Source: Rhizobium sophorae (GTDB lineage: Bacteria > Pseudomonadota > Alphaproteobacteria > Rhizobiales > Rhizobiaceae). Taken from it: a stretch of DNA of 64,000 bases. Both the position numbers and the translations under genes were made by a program. Shown in pieces: positions 35,247 through 44,783 of the stretch. How positions within the stretch are numbered: position 1 is the stretch's first letter; every line of letters begins with the position of its first letter. The stretch is taken from assembly GCF_013087515.1 (NCBI RefSeq), contig NZ_JABFCN010000034.1, positions 248,001 through 312,000 of the forward strand, given 5' to 3'. The notes below the pieces were generated by a model that was not told the origin of the DNA, did not search any database, and saw nothing but the letters and a program-made list of their open reading frames with translations.

Positions 35247-36122
35247 TCAATAAAGCCCGTAGGGGAAATACCGCAGATAGATTTCCTGAAGACGGCCGTT
35301 GCGTGACAGCGTGGCGAGCGCGTGATCGATGGCGGATGTCAGGACGCTGTCCTTCTGCCGCAGCATGATCGTCATGCCCTCGCCGAGGAAATGCTCGGAA
35401 AGATAGGGGCCGTCGAACAGCGCGCAGCATTTGGCCGAGGCCGGCGAAGAGACCCAGAAGGAAAGCTGTAGCGCATCGGCAAAGGCGGCGTCGACCTTGC
35501 GGTCCTTGAGCGCCGCAAGCAGGGCGTCCTTCGTGTCGAACGGCTCGGCCTTGAGCGTGGGGAAAAAGGCGGCCAGCATCGCCTCATGCACCGTCCCCCT
35601 GACGACACCGACCGGGTGGCTGGAAAGGGCGGCAGCAGTCTTTCCATCGAGCGGCACGGCGAGATTGCGCACGAAGCGCGCCGGCAGCATCAGATAGGGC
35701 CTGGAGAAGAGGAATTGCCGGCGCAGCTCCGGGGTCACGGCAAAACCGGCGATGACGGCATCCCCCTGGGAGGCGGCGAGCGCATCCCTGAGGTCGGCGA
35801 AGGGGATCGCCTGGATCTGGCACTTGTCTGAAATCTCCAACTCGCTGCAGATTTCGCGGGCGAGGTCGACATTGAAACCGGAAAGCTTGCCGTTCTGATC
35901 AGTGAAATTGAAGGGCGGGAAATCGACCGACGTCAGGAAGCGCAGGCGCACCAGCGAGGAGAGATCGGGCCTTGCAAGACGCTCGCGCGCATCGAAGAGT
36001 AGCGGCAGCGAGGGCGCCGCCTGCTGGGCAGATGCGGCAAAACTTGAAAAAAGCGCGCCGAGAAACAGACCGAGTGCGAAAAAACCCTTCAGAGTCAGGG
36101 ATGCCAGCTTGGATTGCATCAT
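35247..36122 (-). CDS. Periplasmic amino-acid-type substrate-binding protein (SBP family 3)
   Basis: About 291 residues with a signal peptide (FFALGLFLGALFSSFAASA). The mature part is an SBP_bac_3 domain: LRFLTSVDFPPFNFTDQNGKLSGFNVDLAREIC at the start, QAIPFADLRDALAASQGDAVIAGFAVT in the hinge region. It binds polar amino acids or similar for an ABC importer, but no permease or ATPase is adjacent, so it is an orphan. The start is chosen at the ATG pair 36117-36122; an ATG at 36185 adds a non-signal-like stretch. Confidence 0.87.
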   Translation of the reverse strand: MMQSKLASLTLKGFFALGLFLGALFSSFAASAQQAAPSLPLLFDARERLARPDLSSLVRLRFLTSVDFPPFNFTDQNGKLSGFNVDLAREICSELEISDKCQIQAIPFADLRDALAASQGDAVIAGFAVTPELRRQFLFSRPYLMLPARFVRNLAVPLDGKTAAALSSHPVGVVRGTVHEAMLAAFFPTLKAEPFDTKDALLAALKDRKVDAAFADALQLSFWVSSPASAKCCALFDGPYLSEHFLGEGMTIMLRQKDSVLTSAIDHALATLSRNGRLQEIYLRYFPYGLY

Positions 36123-36229
36123 CGTGATTGTGGTCTCAGGGTTAAGCGCGAAGCGTGCGGCGTCGGCAAGGTGTATCAGAGTCATGCGGGACGGGGAATA
36201 TGCGTGGGAGTGAGAATGGCTTCGGTTTC

Positions 36230-36415
36230 AGACGTGAAGGGGAGGTGCCGCAACGTCTCGATTCCCTCTTCTCCCCTCGGGGAGAAGAGATTTGGGGCAC
36301 CGTCTCGATTCCTCTTCTCCACGTCGGGGATCCGGAAGACCGATCGAGATAAGTGGTTCGACCCCTGTAAGGTTAGGGTGAGGGGGCAGCCACCGGCGCG
36401 GACCGGCCACCATGG
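36230..36415. repeat. Intergenic palindromic repeat element
   Basis: A strong hairpin CTCTTCTCCCC / GGGGAGAAGAG lies at 36266-36289, followed by a second degenerate copy (CTCTTCTCC near 36312). Further on, the segment TTAGGGTGAGGGGGC (36373-36387) is, on the other strand, the CCCTCACCCTAA motif I recall from Rhizobium intergenic elements. No coding potential. It fills much of the 540-base gap before the chemoreceptor; the rest is AT-rich promoter-like DNA. Confidence 0.6.
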
Positions 36416-36663
36416 CAACGCACCTGGACGACAAGTCAGCCCCTAAAAATCACAGCCAACCGCCGCATCGCGTTAGCGTGGAATTAAAGATTATCGCCTT
36501 TTATTTGTTGCGACGACATCGGACCCCGCCAGCCGATCGCATGATGCAGGCGTCAGCCCAAACGTAATCCCTAAACCGCGATATTGAAGCAGCGTTTTCT
36601 GCAACAATTGATTTCATCAGCACCGGGCGCGCGAGCACGCCCCGTCAATCGGGTGACATTTCC

Positions 36664-38658
36664 ATGCTGAAACATCTGAAAATCCGCACAAAAATCATAT
36701 CGGTCGTGGCGCTGCTCGGGCTGATCACGATGGCCGGGTTGATCTATGTCATTTCCGAGTTCCGCCGTGCGGACGCCGCCTACAGCGCCTTCATCGACCA
36801 TGAGGCGCAGGCCTCGATGCTGAGCGCACGCGCCAGCGCATCGGTGGTGGCCTCGGTGCTGCAGGTAAGCCTGCTTGCCGACATGAAGCCCGATACGCCC
36901 GAATTCCAGACGGCGCTCGCCACACCGAGCAAGCTGCCGCAGGCGCGTGACCGGATGAAGCAGGCGCTGGCGCTGGTGCCCAGCCGCAAGCCGGCGATCG
37001 ATGAAATTCAGGCGGGCATCGATGAGATCGAAACGCTGGCGACCAAGATCATCGAACAGAGCAAAGCCAAGGACGGCGCCGGCGCCCAGGCGAATGTTGC
37101 CCTGATCAATGGCAAGCTCGATGCACTGACGCCGAAGATGATCGCCAACAATGATGCGATGATGGCGATGCTCAACGATGGCGGCGACGCGCTCTCGGCT
37201 TCCGTCAACGAACGGATCGTCTTCTGTCTCGTTCTGATCGGCATCGCCGTTCTCGCTGCCGTCGGCTTCAGCGTGGTCGTGGCCCAGATAGGCATCGCCG
37301 GCCCGATGATGGAGCTGCGCCAGCGCATGACGCGGCTTGCCGAGGGCGATACGACAAGCGATGTCAGCGGCCTCGACCGCGGCGACGAAGTCGGCCAGAT
37401 GGCAAAGGCCGTTTCGGTCTTCCGCGACAATGCGATCGAGCGCGCCCGGATCGAAGCGCGTGCCGAAGCAGACCGCGACGTCAGCGACAGCGAGCGCCGC
37501 GACCGCGAGGCGCAGAAGGCCCGCGAAGCATCCGAACTCGACCGCGCCGTCACCGCACTCGGCGACGGCCTGCGCCGCCTTGCCGCCGGCGATCTCGCCT
37601 CGCATATCGCCGAGCCCTTCGTCGCGCATCTCGATGCGTTGCGTGAGGATTTCAACAACTCGGTCGAGAAGCTCAACGAAACCATGCATACGGTCGGCGC
37701 CAATGCCCGGGCGATCGGCGCAGGCGCCAACGAGATTCGTTCCTCCGCGGACCAGCTTTCCCAGCGGACGGAACAGCAATCGGCCTCCGTCGAAGAAACG
37801 GCAGCAGCGCTGGAAGAGATCACCACGACAGTGCGCGACGCCGCCAAGCGGGCGGAGGAGGCGAGCCAGCTTGTTGCCCGTACCCGCCTCGGCGCCGAAA
37901 AATCCGGCGAGGTCGTCCGCAAGGCCGTCTCCGCAATGCAGCAGATCGAGAAGTCCTCGGGTGAAATCTCCAACATCATCGGCGTCATCGACGACATCGC
38001 CTTCCAGACCAATCTTTTGGCGCTGAATGCAGGCGTCGAAGCCGCCCGCGCCGGCGATGCCGGCAAGGGCTTTGCCGTCGTCGCGCAAGAAGTGCGCGAA
38101 CTCGCCCAGCGCTCGGCGAAGGCCGCCAAGGAGATCAAGGCGCTGATCAGCACCTCCGGCTCGCATGTGCAGACCGGCGTCTCGCTGGTCGGCGAAACCG
38201 GCAAGGCGCTCGACGCGATCGTCCAGGAGGTGCAGGAGATCAACCAGCACGTCCACGCAATCGCCGAAGCCTCCCGCGAACAGTCGATCGGCCTGCAGGA
38301 GATCAACACCGCCGTCAACACCATGGACCAGGGCACGCAGCAGAATGCGGCGATGGTCGAGGAATCCACCGCCGCCAGCCATAACCTGGCAACCGAAGCG
38401 GCAGCTCTCAACAATCTGCTCAGCCAATTCAGGCTGACCGGCACCGGCGGCTTCACCACGAGTGCACCAATCGCCACGGCAGCACCACGCGCCGCCGCCC
38501 GCCCGGCCGTCAGGGCAGCCCCGATCCGCGTTGCCAAGGAAGGGACCGCCCGCCCGGCCACCTCACCGGCCCGCGCGCTCGGCCAGAAGATCGCCAACGC
38601 CTTCGGCGCCGGCGGCAGCACATCGCCGAGCCAGGATCCCGACTGGACGGAATTCTGA
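36664..38658 (+). CDS. Methyl-accepting chemotaxis protein
   Basis: A 664-residue transmembrane receptor: first membrane helix near residues 12-33 (IISVVALLGLITMAGLIYV), a helical periplasmic region to about 180, second helix about 183-207, HAMP domain, then a cytoplasmic signalling domain with the conserved hairpin IDDIAFQTNLLALNAGVEAA and methylation helices rich in Glu/Gln. A Pro/Ala-rich tail ends in DWTEF, which resembles the C-terminal pentapeptide that tethers CheR/CheB. The ligand is unknown. A terminator follows directly. Confidence 0.95.
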   Translation: MLKHLKIRTKIISVVALLGLITMAGLIYVISEFRRADAAYSAFIDHEAQASMLSARASASVVASVLQVSLLADMKPDTPEFQTALATPSKLPQARDRMKQALALVPSRKPAIDEIQAGIDEIETLATKIIEQSKAKDGAGAQANVALINGKLDALTPKMIANNDAMMAMLNDGGDALSASVNERIVFCLVLIGIAVLAAVGFSVVVAQIGIAGPMMELRQRMTRLAEGDTTSDVSGLDRGDEVGQMAKAVSVFRDNAIERARIEARAEADRDVSDSERRDREAQKAREASELDRAVTALGDGLRRLAAGDLASHIAEPFVAHLDALREDFNNSVEKLNETMHTVGANARAIGAGANEIRSSADQLSQRTEQQSASVEETAAALEEITTTVRDAAKRAEEASQLVARTRLGAEKSGEVVRKAVSAMQQIEKSSGEISNIIGVIDDIAFQTNLLALNAGVEAARAGDAGKGFAVVAQEVRELAQRSAKAAKEIKALISTSGSHVQTGVSLVGETGKALDAIVQEVQEINQHVHAIAEASREQSIGLQEINTAVNTMDQGTQQNAAMVEESTAASHNLATEAAALNNLLSQFRLTGTGGFTTSAPIATAAPRAAARPAVRAAPIRVAKEGTARPATSPARALGQKIANAFGAGGSTSPSQDPDWTEF

Positions 38659-38682
38659 GCCGGTCAAGACAGGCATTGGCAG

Positions 38683-38708
38683 GGGCGGCTGCGGCCGCCC
38701 TTTCTATT
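38683..38708 (+). terminator. Terminator of the chemoreceptor gene
   Basis: A 7-bp GC stem GGGCGGC / GCCGCCC with a 4-base loop (TGCG) is followed by TTTCTATT, 25 bases past the stop. The 290 bases from here to the next gene hold nothing else I recognise. Confidence 0.78.
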
Positions 38709-38997
38709 TGGGGACCTAACCCGGCCGCCAGCCGATCTCGACGAGGATGTTTCCGGGCGCCGTGCAATAGCATAGCCAGCCGCCGCGCAAGGTGTTTCGG
38801 CTACGGATGGGTCACACGCCTGGAGGAGCCAGATCTTCGCCCTAATATCAATAAGTGGATGTCGCGTCCGGTCGCTCGATCACGACGTCCCCGGGGATGT
38901 TTCTCAAAGGATTGAAGAGCGGCATGAGCATTCGTGTCGTGAGCCCTATTCGGCGAGGCGTAGAGTGATACTATTCACGGCATTGGGAGGGATGGAC

Positions 38998-39276
38998 ATG
39001 AAACCTGCAGTCATCGGCCTCGTCGGCACGCTCGTTCTCGCGGGATGCAACACCGTCAGCTACGGCGGACCGGGCCTCGAACCCATCCCCGGCAGCATCA
39101 CCTATAGTGGCCAGCCGCGCACCAAACTCACCAAATCGCCGCCCGGCTCCAGCTTCCCACATGATTTCGTCGACCAGTACGGCCGGCAGGTGGAGGAAAC
39201 CTACATCATCCAGCCAGACCGAAGCCTGATCATCGCGCACCGCCAATACAAGCCGATCCGGTTCTTCGGGGATTAG
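38998..39276 (+). CDS. Small lipoprotein of unknown function
   Basis: A 92-residue lipoprotein: signal peptide VIGLVGTLVLAGC (lipobox Cys17), then a short mature part with YGRQVEETYIIQPDRSLIIAHRQYKPIRFFGD. Family not recognised. GGGAGG lies seven bases before the ATG at 38998, which decides the start over ATG 38992. Confidence 0.75.
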   Translation: MKPAVIGLVGTLVLAGCNTVSYGGPGLEPIPGSITYSGQPRTKLTKSPPGSSFPHDFVDQYGRQVEETYIIQPDRSLIIAHRQYKPIRFFGD

Positions 39277-39344
39277 ATTTTGGAGATGGACGTGTGAAGA
39301 AAAGCGGTATTTTGTGACATCGAGTATAGCCTGCCCGAGCCGGA

Positions 39345-40493
39345 CTAACCCGTCAGGGCCAGCCAATCACCGATCGTTTTTCCGTAACGCCGCGCGGAGC
39401 GGATGGCCGGAGCCGGCCGCTGTTGGGTTGCCACCGTCCTTCGGATTTCACGCGGGCTCAGCCCGAATTCGTGGATGAAGGCGCGCGTAAAATTGGCGGC
39501 GACCTCGAAACCGGCGGCTTCTGCAATTTCTGAAATCGGCCTGTGGTCGGCCGAATTGCTGAGATCCGCATAGGCCTGCAGCAATCGCCGCTTGCGAATA
39601 TAATTGAGCACGCCTCCGCTCGCCTCAAACAGTTGGTAAAGCCGCGTACGCGAAATCCCCAACGCGCGGCACATCATGTCCGGTGTCAAGTTTTCCGAAT
39701 GGAGATTGACGTGAATGTAGCGGTGCGCCCGCTCCATCAGTCCCATGTTGGTCTGGTTTTGGCTGGTGTCAGTCCTTGTGGACGATGCGGCGCCCGCAAC
39801 GACCATATCGCCGATGGTTTGGATGATCCGGGGCACTTCCTCTATCGTCAGATTGCCGAGGTTCGTTTCGAGACCCGTGAGATAGCCCATGAGCAACTCG
39901 GCGTGGCTGCCCGAAAGAACCGTGTTGCCGGCGCTCTGGAGAAGGCTCGCGTCGCGGGCCAGCAGCTCATACGGCAGGAACACGAGCAAAGCTTCGGTAT
40001 CGGTCGTCCGTCCGCGATAGGGGCTACCGAGAGACATGAAAAGTATCTCACCGGCACCGGTCTCGGTGACACGACGGTTGACCTCGGTCCAGGCTTGGCC
40101 GCTGCGCTGCAGGCCGACGTTCCAATGGTCGATGGGGCTCGATCGAAGCATGGCCTGATCGCGGATATATCTGTGGGCATGCGCGCGCTGCTGGACGATG
40201 AGGATATCGCCGAGATGCCAGCCGATCTGCTCCGCGAGGAACCCGTCTTCCGGTGATTTTCCCTCCGGCAGATGAACATCCACGAGCGGCGCCATATGTG
40301 CCCGCCAGGCCTGGAATTGTTCTGCCGGTGGCAGGTCCTGCGTCGAGAATCGCAGCGGCACGAGTGCAGGGGAGGCATGGGGTGGGCGTTCCTTGCGCAG
40401 GGCCGGTTCGCGCGGCCAGCGCCGCCGCTCCATATGCGCCGGCCGTTCCTGTTCCGCGGCAGGATCATCGTCGGATTCAGACCCTGTAGCCAT
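39345..40493 (-). CDS. AraC-type activator, CuxR-like
   Basis: A 382-residue regulator. The C-terminal AraC domain has two HTH units: LTPDMMCRALGISRTRLYQLFEASGG and RPISEIAEAAGFEVAANFTRAFIHEFGLSPREIR. The N-terminal sensory region contains R24-R25-W-P-R28, fitting the RxxxR motif used for c-di-GMP binding by PilZ domains and by CuxR of Sinorhizobium meliloti. It is divergent from a UDP-xylose synthase gene, exactly the CuxR genomic setting. The ATG at 40493 has GGAGGA six bases upstream. CuxR identity is inference from these points, not alignment. Confidence 0.78.
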   Translation of the reverse strand: MATGSESDDDPAAEQERPAHMERRRWPREPALRKERPPHASPALVPLRFSTQDLPPAEQFQAWRAHMAPLVDVHLPEGKSPEDGFLAEQIGWHLGDILIVQQRAHAHRYIRDQAMLRSSPIDHWNVGLQRSGQAWTEVNRRVTETGAGEILFMSLGSPYRGRTTDTEALLVFLPYELLARDASLLQSAGNTVLSGSHAELLMGYLTGLETNLGNLTIEEVPRIIQTIGDMVVAGAASSTRTDTSQNQTNMGLMERAHRYIHVNLHSENLTPDMMCRALGISRTRLYQLFEASGGVLNYIRKRRLLQAYADLSNSADHRPISEIAEAAGFEVAANFTRAFIHEFGLSPREIRRTVATQQRPAPAIRSARRYGKTIGDWLALTG

Positions 40494-40846
40494 CCAATTC
40501 CTCCAGCGCATAACCCGACCCGAGCCATGGAAATTGAGAAAAGCAATTGTTTTTGCGGCTGAAATCTCCGCAGAACTCCGTCTGAAAAAGCGGAAGTGCC
40601 CGAAGAGTCTCCTCCATAAGTTGTTTATCATATTCCTTTTCGCTCTGAAATGTACGGAGCGATAATTTCCAGGACGTGAGGATAACGACAACTGCCTCCT
40701 TTAGCTGTATCTAAATAAACATCGGTACTTTCCAAAAGAAAACCGGACGAATAAAATATTCGCATGATCGAACGACTTAGTTTCGCGGGATAGCGAAGTA
40801 AATATCGAAGATCACATAGCAAAATCTGAAAATACGGGAGGTAGTC
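40494..40846 (+). promoter_or_regulatory. Divergent control region of the polysaccharide operon
   Basis: A 353-base AT-rich gap, clearly lower in GC than the flanking genes, between the AraC-type gene and the UDP-xylose synthase gene. It must hold promoters for both and the activator's binding sites. I cannot identify a convincing operator by eye. Short open frames inside it look non-coding. Confidence 0.55.
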
Positions 40847-41893
40847 TTGAATTATCTTGGCAAGATTCGTGCGCGCTCTGTTCAAATTTCGGCTCGTGAT
40901 GCAAATCATCTATCCGTAACGCCTCTTTCTGCCAAGAGAGTTCTTGTCACCGGCGGTGCAGGTTTCCTCGGATCACATCTGTGCGAGACGCTTTTGGCCG
41001 CCGGACACCAGGTGATCTGCCTCGACAATTTTTCCACCGGCATGCGGCGCAATATCGCCCATCTGAAGCGAGTCGATCGCTTCAATGTCGTCGCCCATGA
41101 TATCGTCCACCCGCTCGATCTGGAAGTCGACGAGATCTATAACCTCGCCTGCCCGGCATCGCCCCCGCATTATCAGGCCGATCCGATCCATACGACAAAG
41201 ACCTGCGTGCTGGGCTCCCTCAACCTTCTGGAGCTGGCCGCACGCACCGGCGCACGCATACTTCAGGCATCGACCTCCGAAGTCTACGGCGACCCGAACG
41301 TCCACCCGCAAGTCGAAAGCTACTGGGGCAACGTCAATTCGTTCGGGCCGCGCTCCTGCTATGACGAGGGCAAGCGGTGCGCCGAGACGCTGTTCTTCGA
41401 CTTCCACAACACGCACGGCGTCGAGATCAAGATCATCCGCATCTTCAACACCTACGGCCCGCGGATGCGTCCGGACGACGGCCGTGTCGTCTCGAATTTC
41501 ATCGTTCAGGCCCTGACGGGGCAAGACATCACGATATATGGCGACGGCTCCCAGACCCGCTCGTTCTGTTTCGTCGATGATCTCATCGGCGGCATGGTCC
41601 GCATGATGGCCTCGCCGTCGTCGCTGACGGGACCTGTCAATCTCGGCAATCCGGGCGAATTCACGATCCGGGAGCTGGCCGAGCAGGTGATCGGATTGAC
41701 CGGCTCCCGGTCGCAAATCATCCATCGCGCTCTGCCGGTTGACGATCCCCGTCAGCGTCGCCCCGATATTTCGCTTGCCATGCAGGAACTCGACTGGCGG
41801 CCGAACATCGACTTGTCGAGCGGCCTGCGTCAGACGATCGACTATTTCGATGGCCTTCTCACCCGTCCGGCACGCGAACTGGAGGCGGTCTGA
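40847..41893 (+). CDS. uxs1: UDP-glucuronate decarboxylase (UDP-xylose synthase)
   Basis: A 348-residue extended SDR: NAD motif VLVTGGAGFLGSHLCETLL, substrate loop YNLACPASPPHYQADPI diagnostic for UDP-glucuronate decarboxylases, and the catalytic Ser/Tyr/Lys set in STSEVYGDP and SCYDEGKRCAE. It converts UDP-glucuronate to UDP-xylose with CO2 release, in the cytoplasm. Start is TTG with GGGAGG five bases upstream. Its TGA overlaps the next ATG. Same gene order as uxs1-uxe in S. meliloti. Confidence 0.9.
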   Translation: MNYLGKIRARSVQISARDANHLSVTPLSAKRVLVTGGAGFLGSHLCETLLAAGHQVICLDNFSTGMRRNIAHLKRVDRFNVVAHDIVHPLDLEVDEIYNLACPASPPHYQADPIHTTKTCVLGSLNLLELAARTGARILQASTSEVYGDPNVHPQVESYWGNVNSFGPRSCYDEGKRCAETLFFDFHNTHGVEIKIIRIFNTYGPRMRPDDGRVVSNFIVQALTGQDITIYGDGSQTRSFCFVDDLIGGMVRMMASPSSLTGPVNLGNPGEFTIRELAEQVIGLTGSRSQIIHRALPVDDPRQRRPDISLAMQELDWRPNIDLSSGLRQTIDYFDGLLTRPARELEAV

Positions 41894-42879
41894 TGGATGC
41901 ACCCCGGGTCCTTGTCACGGGCGGTGCCGGCTATATCGGCAGCCACACCGCCAAGCTCCTCCGCTCGGAGGGGATTGAGCCTGTCGTCTACGACAATCTC
42001 ACGACCGGAAACCGTTCGTCGGTGCGCTGGGGCCCTTTCGTCGAAGGTGACGTCCTCGACACGTCATGCCTGATCGAGGTCATCGAGAAATATGCTCCTG
42101 ATGCCGTCATCCACTTTGCCGCCTCGGCCTACGTGGGCGAGTCCGTGCAGAACCCAGCGAAATATTACAACAACAATGTCTGCGGTGCATTGTCGCTTAT
42201 CGATGCCTGCCGGCAGACGGGGCTTCAGAACGTCATCTTCTCATCGAGTTGTGCCGTCTACGGCGTCCCCTCCGTGCTGCCGATCGATGAGACGTTGCCG
42301 AAGGCTCCGATCAATCCCTACGGCAAGACCAAGCTGATCTTCGAGCATATGCTCGCCGATTATGCGGCGGCCTACGGCCTGCGGTATGTTGCCCTGCGTT
42401 ACTTCAATGCCTGTGGAGCCGATCCGGACGGCGAGCTTGGCGAATGGCACGTTCCGGAAACCCATCTCATTCCGCGGGCGCTGCTGGCCGCGGCCGGCCG
42501 GATACCGCACCTGGAAATATTCGGCGATGATTATGACACCCCTGACGGGACCTGCATAAGGGACTATATTCACGTCGCAGATCTCGCGCGCGCCCATGTT
42601 CAGGCCTTCACCCATCTCGCCAAAGGCGGAGCAAACCTCGCTGTCAACCTCGGCACCGGGCGGGGTTTTTCCATCAGGGAAGTCCTGCGCGTGATCCAGG
42701 AAACGACCGGGTGCGAAGTCCCGGTCGTCATCCATCCACGCCGGCCGGGCGATCCGCCCAGCCTCTACGCCGACGCCAGCCTGGCCCGCGAGACGCTCTG
42801 CTTCCAGCCTCGATATTCCGACCTCGAAACCATCGTGCGAACGGCGGCTCCGTTCTTCGGACTGGAGGCGCGCGCGTGA
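41893..42879 (+). CDS. uxe: UDP-xylose/UDP-glucose 4-epimerase
   Basis: A 328-residue GalE-like SDR: VLVTGGAGYIGSHTAKLL, FAASAYVGESVQNP, SSSCAVYGVP, and the YGKTK catalytic pair. It interconverts 4-epimers of a UDP-sugar. Sequence alone fits UDP-glucose 4-epimerase, but coupling to a UDP-xylose synthase makes UDP-xylose to UDP-arabinose (Uxe) more likely; bifunctional enzymes exist. The start overlaps the upstream stop (TGATG), and the end overlaps the next GTG. Confidence 0.85.
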   Translation: MDAPRVLVTGGAGYIGSHTAKLLRSEGIEPVVYDNLTTGNRSSVRWGPFVEGDVLDTSCLIEVIEKYAPDAVIHFAASAYVGESVQNPAKYYNNNVCGALSLIDACRQTGLQNVIFSSSCAVYGVPSVLPIDETLPKAPINPYGKTKLIFEHMLADYAAAYGLRYVALRYFNACGADPDGELGEWHVPETHLIPRALLAAAGRIPHLEIFGDDYDTPDGTCIRDYIHVADLARAHVQAFTHLAKGGANLAVNLGTGRGFSIREVLRVIQETTGCEVPVVIHPRRPGDPPSLYADASLARETLCFQPRYSDLETIVRTAAPFFGLEARA

Positions 42880-44783
42880 CCGAACTTGCGATTACCCAAG
42901 CGACGCATGCTCCGGACCCCTCTCACGAGCCGCTTCTTGTCCCGGTTCTGACTGGATATCGGCGGGCCGAATATCTGTTCTCGGCGGCCGTATGGGCCTG
43001 CGCCTTCGCCTATTTCTGGATCTGGTGGCTGGAGCCGCGCCATCACGTCGATGCTTTCGGCACGATTACGGTGAGCCTCGTTCTTGCCTGGGTTACCGCT
43101 CTGCCGGCCTATTTCATCGTCGTCTTTTATCGGGCGGCAAGACCGAACGGTCCCTTGCGCCTGCCGGCGGGCAGTCGAGTGGCCATGGTCGTGACCAAGG
43201 CGCCGGCGGAACCCTTCTCGGTCGTCAGTGAAACCCTGCTGGCAATGCTTGCCCAGGAGGTGGAACACGACACCTGGCTTGCCGACGAAGACCCTTCCCC
43301 CGAGACTCTTAACTGGTGCTCCGGGCACGGGGTCCTCGTCTCGACCCGCAAGGGGCGATCCGATTATCATCGGACGTCGTGGCCCCGACGCACGCGGTGC
43401 AAGGAAGGCAATCTCGCCTTCTTCTACGACCACTACGGCTACAGCCGCTACGATTTCGTGGCGCAACTCGATGCGGATCATGTTCCCGCGCCCGACTATC
43501 TCTTCCACATGCTGCGTCCGTTCGCCGATCCAAAGGTCGGCTATGTCTCGGCCCCCAGCATTTGCGACAAGAACGCTTCCGAAAGCTGGTCGGCACGTGG
43601 AAGGCTCTATGCCGAGGCCAGCATGCATGGCTCGCTCCAAGCCGGTTACAATGGCGGCCTGGCGCCGATGTGCATAGGGTCGCATTACGCGGTGCGTACC
43701 GTCGCCCTCAAGCAGATCGGCGGCCTCGGTCCGGAGTTGGCTGAAGACCATTCGACGACATTGATGATGAATGCCGGCGGCTGGCGGGGTGTGCATGCGC
43801 TGGATGCCATCGCCCATGGTGACGGCCCGAGAACCTTCAGCGACCTCGTGACGCAGGAATTCCAGTGGTCGCGCAGCCTGGTCATGGTGCTGTTGCGGTA
43901 CTCGCCGAGCCTCGTCGGCCGGCTGCCGCCCCGGCTCAAGTTCCAGTTCCTCTTTTCGCAACTCTGGTATCCGCTTTTTGCGTTCTTTATGTTGCTCATG
44001 TTTGCGCTGCCGATCATCGCGCTCGTGCGCGGCCAGAACTTCGTGACGGTGACCTATCCCGATTTCCTGGCGCATTTCGCACCGCTTTCTATCGCTCTCG
44101 TGGTCATGGCTTATCGCTGGCGCGCCAGCAGCTCTTTCCGCCCCTACGACGCCAAGATCCTGAGCTGGGAATGCATGCTCTTTCTCTTCGCGCGCTGGCC
44201 CTGGGCGCTCGCTGGCACGCTGGCTGCGGTGCACGATTTTGTGACAGGCTCCTTCGTCGATTTCCGCGTCACGCCGAAAGGGCGGTCCGAAGTCGATCTG
44301 CTGCCGGTGCGTGTCCTGGCGCCCTACGCTTTGCTGGCGCTCATGGCGGTATTGCCCGCCCTGGCAATCGACGATGCCGGCGCTTCCAAGGGGGGGTACT
44401 TCTTTACCGTCCTGAACGCGGCGATCTACTGCGCGCTGCTGTTGGTCATCGTCGGGCGCCATTCGAAGGAAAATACGGTTGCGGCGGCCCCGCGTTTCTA
44501 CCGTCCGGCGATGGCGACCGTACTTCTTGCGCTCGTCGCGTTGCCGGGGGCTGCAACCATCATGCGCGGAAAGGATGCGACCGAGGCACTCGCCTGGGGC
44601 AGCGGCCGCCTTCAGCTGTTCGAAGAGCGCTACGCCGCCTCCGGTGCAGGCCGGGGCGGGACCGCCCTGCGCACGATCTTCTTCAAACCACGATGGATTT
44701 CCGATCCGGAGGAAATCCAACTGAGAACGGATGCCGCTCACCCGGATGTGCGGCCAAGCGTGGAGGAAATACACAATGCATAG
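42876..44783 (+). CDS. Processive membrane glycosyltransferase family 2 (polysaccharide synthase)
   Basis: A 635-residue inner-membrane synthase: two N-terminal membrane helices, a cytoplasmic GT2 domain with DADHV (DxD metal site), AEDHS (general base region) and QEFQWSRSL in the place of the QxxRW motif, then about five C-terminal membrane helices. This is the cellulose synthase-like layout for making and exporting a beta-linked chain. GTG start at 42876 with GGAGG seven bases upstream, overlapping the previous stop (GTGA). No PilZ domain is evident, so any c-di-GMP control would be transcriptional through the AraC-type activator. Confidence 0.9.
   Translation: MTELAITQATHAPDPSHEPLLVPVLTGYRRAEYLFSAAVWACAFAYFWIWWLEPRHHVDAFGTITVSLVLAWVTALPAYFIVVFYRAARPNGPLRLPAGSRVAMVVTKAPAEPFSVVSETLLAMLAQEVEHDTWLADEDPSPETLNWCSGHGVLVSTRKGRSDYHRTSWPRRTRCKEGNLAFFYDHYGYSRYDFVAQLDADHVPAPDYLFHMLRPFADPKVGYVSAPSICDKNASESWSARGRLYAEASMHGSLQAGYNGGLAPMCIGSHYAVRTVALKQIGGLGPELAEDHSTTLMMNAGGWRGVHALDAIAHGDGPRTFSDLVTQEFQWSRSLVMVLLRYSPSLVGRLPPRLKFQFLFSQLWYPLFAFFMLLMFALPIIALVRGQNFVTVTYPDFLAHFAPLSIALVVMAYRWRASSSFRPYDAKILSWECMLFLFARWPWALAGTLAAVHDFVTGSFVDFRVTPKGRSEVDLLPVRVLAPYALLALMAVLPALAIDDAGASKGGYFFTVLNAAIYCALLLVIVGRHSKENTVAAAPRFYRPAMATVLLALVALPGAATIMRGKDATEALAWGSGRLQLFEERYAASGAGRGGTALRTIFFKPRWISDPEEIQLRTDAAHPDVRPSVEEIHNA

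Noticed and set aside
40628..40909. A 93-codon minus-strand frame in the uxs1 upstream region
   Set aside because: Overlaps the uxs1 start, has no good ribosome site and its composition is not protein-like for this genome.
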